Shown piece by piece: positions 1-3,476 of a stretch of DNA of 5,845 nucleotides (position 1 is its first letter; each line of letters starts with the position of its first letter). The translations under genes and the position numbers were made by a program. This stretch comes from Bacteroidota bacterium (GTDB taxonomy: Bacteria > Bacteroidota > Bacteroidia > Flavobacteriales > Weeksellaceae), in NCBI GenBank assembly GCA_023419095.1, contig JAEZYN010000019.1, forward strand, positions 1 to 5,845, in the 5' to 3' direction. Below the pieces are notes generated by a model, which did no database searches, was not told the origin of the DNA, and saw only the letters and a program-made list of their open reading frames with translations.

Positions 1-722
1 GTCTTGCCCTGCCTGTCTTTGCCCGAAGATCCGGTTTTATGTGCTACGGCGACAGATTCCGGCAGTTTTGCCACGAGTTTGTTTTTACCGGTCGAAGTTT
101 CAAGCATGGTGTTCATCAGAAAATCCGTTGAAGATTTTGATAAGATCTTACGTTCGGCAAAGGCTTTCAGCAAATCATTGGCTGCATTCGTGGTCGTTAC
201 GTTCCAGTACATATATTTAAAACCCTGATGCATAAGGTCTTCATTAGCTCTAATGGTAAAGCCTTTTGCACCTTTGCTGCGCAAAATTTTCTGCACGTTT
301 TCCGGTCCGCCAATCAGGTCAAGTAAAATGTCGCAGCCATTGTTATCGCTTTCTGCGACGGTATATTTAATTAAAAGACTGAGCGGCATTTCGAAATTTC
401 CGTCGGGAAACATTTCGCGGATCGGACTCCAGGTATTTTCTTTGAGGTCGGATTTTTTAATTAAAACATTTTGATCTAAACTTAATTTTCCCTCGTCGAC
501 CTGGCTCAGTACCGCAAGTGCAATGTGGAATTTGAAAACGCTGAGCATCGCAAGACTTTTGTTTCCGTTGACATGGACTGTTTTATTATTTTGAAAGTCT
601 AAAACTGAAACCGCAACCGTGGCGTTTCTGTTTCGGATAATTTCCTTTATCTGCTTATTTAAATTTTGTCCAAAACCTAAGACTGAGGCGAAAAGAAACA
701 GAATTACAATATGTTTTTTCAT
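1..722 (-). CDS. bla: Class A extended-spectrum-type beta-lactamase (group A2, PER/CIA/CGA-like), 3' end truncated by window edge
   Basis: This periplasmic serine hydrolase opens the beta-lactam ring through an acyl-enzyme. I translated 240 codons; the last 55-60 or so of a typical family member (about 295-300 residues) lie beyond base 1. Residues 1-18 form a signal peptide ending FG before Q19. All catalytic motifs in view are intact: SVFK (S61, K64; Ambler S70/K73), SDN (125-127; Ambler 130-132), ANE with the general base E161 (Ambler 166), and KTG (229-231; Ambler 234-236) followed by SSG. Features that separate the PER-type A2 group from TEM/SHV are also present: D131 at Ambler 136, A159 at 164, H165 at 170 and N174 at 179. 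These support cephalosporinase activity, though the substrate range is inference. The start at 722 gives a proper signal peptide. It lies 13 bp behind the M23 peptidase gene and has no promoter box of its own, so it is probably co-transcribed. No mobile element is nearby, which suggests an intrinsic gene. Confidence 0.93.
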   Translation of the reverse strand, partial: MKKHIVILFLFASVLGFGQNLNKQIKEIIRNRNATVAVSVLDFQNNKTVHVNGNKSLAMLSVFKFHIALAVLSQVDEGKLSLDQNVLIKKSDLKENTWSPIREMFPDGNFEMPLSLLIKYTVAESDNNGCDILLDLIGGPENVQKILRSKGAKGFTIRANEDLMHQGFKYMYWNVTTTNAANDLLKAFAERKILSKSSTDFLMNTMLETSTGKNKLVAKLPESVAVAHKTGSSGKDRQGK

Positions 723-735
723 TACAGCTTACATT

Positions 736-1554
736 TTAAAGGCTTCGCGTGTATGTTTTTCCTTCGGAAAGATATACCGGAATTTTACTGCCGGCAACAC
801 TGAATTTAGTTTTAAAGTACTTCCTTCCGCCGTCCATTTTCGGAGTGAAAACCGAAAAGTGAAGATGCGGACCTTTGGACCAGCCGGTATTCCCGCTGAA
901 ACCAATGTGCTCGCCTTGTGAAACGTCATCACCAACCTTTACGGCTGAGCCGTTTTGGCGCAGATGTACATATTCAGCCAACGTGCCGTCGGAATGAAGG
1001 ATAATGATTTTATTGTTGAAATTTGCGCATTCTTTGGTCATGCAGTTTCGGTTATTGTGTGTGACAACCGTCACTACTTTTCCACCACGAGCCGAATACA
1101 CTTTGTCACCGCTCTCTAAACTGAAATCGATGGAGTACGCATCCTGGTGCGAAAATTTGCCGTTGTAACCCTGATAAATGCTGTGTTTTTTAGATTTTTC
1201 AAACGGTAAACTGTAAACGAAACTGTCATCCGCAACTTCTAAATTGACATCACCCAGAACGAAGTAAGCATCGTAGTTAAACTTTGTGGGTTTGGTTTTG
1301 TCTACCGGTTTCAGTGTACTTAATGCAAATTTTTTTGCTAAAGCCGGAATCACGACCACGCTTTTATCCTGAAGAGACGAACTCATATTCTGTGACGAAT
1401 ACGAATATTCTACAGAAACCGGCGCCAGTTCGCTGTTGTCTGCAAAAATCACGTAAGTGTCGGCGACTTTCTCGCGGTATAATTTAAGTTTAATGGAATC
1501 CTGCGAAAAGAGCATGCTGGAAATAAAAAAAAGTACAAGAGAGATTATTTTCAT
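736..1554 (-). CDS. Secreted M23 family (LytM/lysostaphin-type) metallopeptidase
   Basis: A 272-residue exported protein, probably a zinc endopeptidase acting on peptidoglycan peptides in the periplasm. Residues 1-17 form a signal peptide (cut near FS/QD, a common Bacteroidota pattern). Residues about 20-115 form a beta-rich N-terminal region I cannot name. The M23 domain spans about 124-245. Putative zinc ligands are H136 and D143 (in HQDAYSIDF) and H232 of the HLH motif at 230-232; H197 (YVHL) and H230 are the expected catalytic histidines. The GNTGWSKGPHLHF block (221-233) is typical of the family. An exposed Cys pair, C171 and C176, sits in the loop before the NNKIIILHSDGT strand and may form a disulfide. 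Active-site residues look complete, so it is probably an enzyme rather than a degenerate LytM activator such as EnvC or NlpD. It begins 48 bp after the oxidoreductase stop and ends 13 bp before the beta-lactamase. Target bond is unknown. Confidence 0.9.
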   Translation of the reverse strand: MKIISLVLFFISSMLFSQDSIKLKLYREKVADTYVIFADNSELAPVSVEYSYSSQNMSSSLQDKSVVVIPALAKKFALSTLKPVDKTKPTKFNYDAYFVLGDVNLEVADDSFVYSLPFEKSKKHSIYQGYNGKFSHQDAYSIDFSLESGDKVYSARGGKVVTVVTHNNRNCMTKECANFNNKIIILHSDGTLAEYVHLRQNGSAVKVGDDVSQGEHIGFSGNTGWSKGPHLHFSVFTPKMDGGRKYFKTKFSVAGSKIPVYLSEGKTYTRSL

Positions 1555-1602
1555 TTATAAATTTTCAAATTTTTCAGTTTAATACATTACCACATTTCCC
1601 AT

Positions 1603-2565
1603 TCAACTGATCATCTTAACAATCTCCAGCGCGACTTTCAGGGCTTCCGTGCCGTCTTCAAGTGAAACCTCAACGTTTCTATTTTGGGTAATGGCGTCCG
1701 CAAAACTTTCGAGTTCATCTAAAATGGCATTGTTGGGCTGTATTTTCGGATATTCAAAAATGATCTGATTGCGTTCGCCTTCGGCATTTTCAATGATCAT
1801 ATCAAAGTCAGTAGGATTTTCAGGCGCTTCTTTCATCTTGATTACTTCAGCTTTTTTCTCAAGAAAATCTACCGAAATATATGCGTCTTTCTGAAAAAAC
1901 CTCGATTTTCTCATCGCTTTCATCGAAATCCGAGATGTAGTGAGATTGGCCACGCAGCCGTTTTCGAATTCGATCCTCGCATTGCAGATATCGGGCGATT
2001 TTGAAACCACGGCAACGCCGGACGCATGAATGCTTTTCACTTTAGATTTCACGATGGAAAGCAGAATATCCAAATCATGAATCATCAGATCTAAAACCAC
2101 TGAAACGTCGGTCCCGCGCGGATTGAACTCCGCCAGACGGTGAATCTCAATAAACATTGGGTTTTGGATGAAATCTTTAGAACCGATAAATGCGGGATTG
2201 TATCTTTCAACATGCCCAACCTGCGCTTTGATACCGAATTCTCTGCATTTGTACAGAATTTCTTCCGCTTGCTGCAGTGTCTGCGTGACGGGTTTTTCGA
2301 TGAAGAAATGCTTGCGGTTTTCGATCGCCATTAACGCATAATCATAGTGATAAAGCGTGGGTGTGACGATATCGAGCATATCGATTTCATTTAAAAGTTC
2401 TGAGAAATCTTCAAAATAGCGGTAGCCAAATTCAGCTTCAATTCTCTCTCCGTTTTCCTTATCCGCATCGTGAAAGCCGATCAGCTCGTATTTTTCTGAC
2501 TGGTTTAAAAGTCTTAAATGAATTTTGCCTAAATGTCCGGCGCCCACTAATCCTGCTTTCAGCAT
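1603..2565 (-). CDS. Gfo/Idh/MocA family NAD(P)-dependent oxidoreductase
   Basis: A 320-residue cytoplasmic dehydrogenase-like protein; substrate not determinable from sequence. The N-terminal Rossmann fold shows GAGHLG (8-13) and an acidic residue pair after strand 2 (HDAD, 32-35), suggesting NAD preference. EKP (90-92) is the family signature with the conserved lysine K91. The C-terminal domain carries DLMIHDLDIL (159-168), holding the D-x3-H pair (D159, H163) that lines the active site in this family. The MIHDLDI wording resembles the UDP-GlcNAc 3-dehydrogenase (GnnA) and WlbA branches, but no aminotransferase or LPS gene is nearby, so I do not assign that role. I chose the ATG at 2565: it starts directly at the Rossmann strand (MLKAGLVGAG). 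An in-frame ATG at 2625 would add 20 residues (MQLYNNSPRV...) unlike the family. It is divergent from pcm and first in a leftward gene group with the M23 peptidase and beta-lactamase. Confidence 0.9.
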   Translation of the reverse strand: MLKAGLVGAGHLGKIHLRLLNQSEKYELIGFHDADKENGERIEAEFGYRYFEDFSELLNEIDMLDIVTPTLYHYDYALMAIENRKHFFIEKPVTQTLQQAEEILYKCREFGIKAQVGHVERYNPAFIGSKDFIQNPMFIEIHRLAEFNPRGTDVSVVLDLMIHDLDILLSIVKSKVKSIHASGVAVVSKSPDICNARIEFENGCVANLTTSRISMKAMRKSRFFQKDAYISVDFLEKKAEVIKMKEAPENPTDFDMIIENAEGERNQIIFEYPKIQPNNAILDELESFADAITQNRNVEVSLEDGTEALKVALEIVKMIS

Positions 2566-2582
2566 AGAAATTTTATTTTCGG

Positions 2583-2590
2583 TAAAGATA
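2583..2590 (-). promoter_or_regulatory. Weak -7 box candidate for the oxidoreductase gene
   Basis: On the minus strand this reads TATCTTTA, 7 of 8 matches to the Bacteroidota -7 box TAnnTTTG. It lies 17 bases upstream of the ATG at 2565, which would give a leader of about a dozen bases. I found no convincing -33 element at 19-21 bases further upstream, and the surrounding DNA is T-rich, so chance is a real possibility. Confidence 0.3.
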
Positions 2591-2624
2591 AAAAAAACGC
2601 GCGGAGAATTATTGTACAGCTGCA

Positions 2625-2648
2625 AGTCGAAATTCGGAAATCTCGACT
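2625..2648. repeat. Inverted repeat AGTCGA-N12-TCGACT in the divergent control region
   Basis: Two perfect 6-base arms (2625-2630 and 2643-2648) are separated by 12 bases. The spacer contains the putative -33 element of the pcm promoter (AAATTCG, 2630-2636). The arm centres are 18 bases apart, so they lie on nearly but not exactly the same face of the helix. It could be an operator for a dimeric regulator acting on pcm and the divergent oxidoreductase gene, but short dyads like this also arise by chance. The regulator role is inference. Confidence 0.3.
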
Positions 2649-2664
2649 CTATTCAGTAGTTTTG
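2633..2664 (+). promoter_or_regulatory. Bacteroidota-type promoter for pcm
   Basis: TAGTTTTG at 2657-2664 is a full match to the -7 consensus TAnnTTTG used by the primary sigma factor of Bacteroidota. TTCG at 2633-2636, 20 bases upstream, is a partial match to the TTTG -33 element. The -7 box ends only four bases before the pcm ATG at 2669, so transcription would start at or next to the start codon. The transcript would be leaderless or nearly so. Confidence 0.6.
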
Positions 2665-2668
2665 TGGC

Positions 2669-3319
2669 ATGCAGGATTCATTTTTACATAAGGGAAAGAG
2701 AAAGTTTTTAGTTGAATATCTACGCGAAAAAATCGGGATTACGGATGAAAATGTCTTAGACGCTATCAATACGGTTCCGCGGCATCTTTTCCTTGAAAGT
2801 ATCTTTGAAGATTACGCGTACGAAGACCGTGCGTTCCCGATTCTGGCGAAGCAAACGATTTCTCACCCCTCCACGGTTGCGGAACAAACCGAACTTCTCG
2901 AATTGACGGAAAAAGACAAAGTGCTCGAAATCGGCACAGGAAGCGGCTATCAAACCGCTGTACTGGTTGCGATGAATACTTGGGTTTACACAGTTGAGCG
3001 ACAGAAAGACCTGCACGATTTTGCGCAGAAAAAACTTCGCGAACTTCATCTTCGTCCTAAATTTCAGAGTTTTGGCGACGGATTCGCGGGTCTGCCAACA
3101 TTTGCGCCGTTTGACAGGATTTTGGTGACTTGTGGTGCTGAAACTTTACCGACGGAACTTCTGCATCAGCTGAAAATTGGCGGAAAAATGGTCATTCCAT
3201 TAGGCAAAACCGACGAACAGATCCTTACGCGTTTCACCAAACGTTCTGAAAAGGAATTTGAAAAAGAAGAATTTGGTGCGTATAAATTTGTACCGATGCT
3301 GAACAGTACAAACGGCTGA
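2669..3319 (+). CDS. pcm: Protein-L-isoaspartate(D-aspartate) O-methyltransferase
   Basis: This cytoplasmic repair enzyme uses S-adenosylmethionine to methylate the alpha-carboxyl of L-isoaspartyl residues in aged proteins, which lets them convert back to normal aspartate. At 216 residues it is full length for the family. Motifs in order: PRHLF (37-41), QTIS (62-65) of the substrate-binding stretch, the SAM-binding motif VLEIGTGSGYQTA (85-97), the strand ending in the acidic E110 (VYTVER, 106-111), GDG (136-138), PFDRILVT (147-154), GGKMVIPLG (171-179) and the C-terminal FVPM (207-210). The usual QTISQPY reads QTISHPS here, a variation next to the active site. The ATG at 2669 is favoured because the next in-frame Met is residue 102 and no in-frame GTG or TTG lies in the early codons. 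It is divergent from the oxidoreductase gene and followed by ccsBA 157 bp downstream. Confidence 0.95.
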   Translation: MQDSFLHKGKRKFLVEYLREKIGITDENVLDAINTVPRHLFLESIFEDYAYEDRAFPILAKQTISHPSTVAEQTELLELTEKDKVLEIGTGSGYQTAVLVAMNTWVYTVERQKDLHDFAQKKLRELHLRPKFQSFGDGFAGLPTFAPFDRILVTCGAETLPTELLHQLKIGGKMVIPLGKTDEQILTRFTKRSEKEFEKEEFGAYKFVPMLNSTNG

Positions 3320-3351
3320 TACCAGACCTCGCAAGGCGCCGAATATTACAC

Positions 3352-3387
3352 GAATGTTAAACTTTTGCAAACGCAGAAATAACATTC
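3352..3387. repeat. Inverted repeat GAATGTTA-N20-TAACATTC (possible weak pcm terminator or ccsBA operator)
   Basis: Perfect 8-base arms at 3352-3359 and 3380-3387 flank a 20-base loop that itself contains the palindrome TTTGCAAA (3364-3371). A run of five T follows at 3399-3403, 11 bases past the stem. The A/T-rich stem and the distant T-run make it a poor intrinsic terminator. Because its right arm ends six bases before the putative -33 element of the ccsBA promoter, an operator role is equally plausible. Both roles are inference. Confidence 0.35.
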
Positions 3388-3393
3388 TGGAAA

Positions 3394-3425
3394 TTCGCTT
3401 TTTAAGATTATACAACGTATTTTTG
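3394..3425 (+). promoter_or_regulatory. Bacteroidota-type promoter for ccsBA
   Basis: TATTTTTG at 3418-3425 matches the -7 box TAnnTTTG in full. TTCG at 3394-3397 lies exactly 20 bases upstream as a partial -33 element. The ATG of ccsBA is 51 bases beyond the box, giving a leader of roughly 45 bases. The heptamer AAATTCG and the 20-base spacing are identical to those in the pcm promoter candidate. This suggests ccsBA is transcribed independently of pcm. Confidence 0.6.
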
Positions 3426-3443
3426 CGGCTATTCACTTTTAAT

Positions 3444-3461
3444 GCAGCTTTCAGCAGCTGC
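3444..3461 (+). repeat. Hairpin GCAGCT-N6-AGCTGC in the ccsBA leader
   Basis: A perfect 6-bp, GC-rich stem (3444-3449 with 3456-3461) and a 6-base loop fall inside the predicted 5' leader of ccsBA, 15 bases before its ATG. No T-run follows, so it is not an intrinsic terminator. It could affect translation or mRNA stability, or be chance. No purine-rich Shine-Dalgarno stretch is seen between it and the start codon. Confidence 0.35.
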
Positions 3462-3476
3462 GTAAGTATCCTTATA

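Noticed and set aside
4..921. Plus-strand open frames opposite the beta-lactamase and peptidase (4-228, 253-474, 619-921)
   Set aside because: They are antisense to genes with intact catalytic motifs and have no family features of their own.
1555..1602. Possible promoter or terminator between the oxidoreductase and the M23 peptidase genes
   Set aside because: The 48 bp contain A/T-rich sequence but no good TAnnTTTG box on the minus strand and no stem followed by T's.
2566..2625. N-terminal extension of the oxidoreductase to the in-frame ATG at 2625
   Set aside because: The extra 20 residues do not resemble the family. The Rossmann strand begins right at the ATG at 2565, and the extension would overlap the control region.
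3320..3382. In-frame 20-codon open stretch after the pcm stop (YQTSQGAEYY...), suggesting a read-through extension or the tail of a lost gene
   Set aside because: Pcm is already full length with its usual FVPM ending at the TGA, and a run of 20 codons without a stop is expected by chance in roughly a third of cases. I recognise no family in it.
3200..3436. Minus-strand open frame of 78 codons across the pcm 3' end
   Set aside because: It overlaps pcm codons and the ccsBA promoter, has a basic, low-complexity composition and no recognisable domain or promoter.
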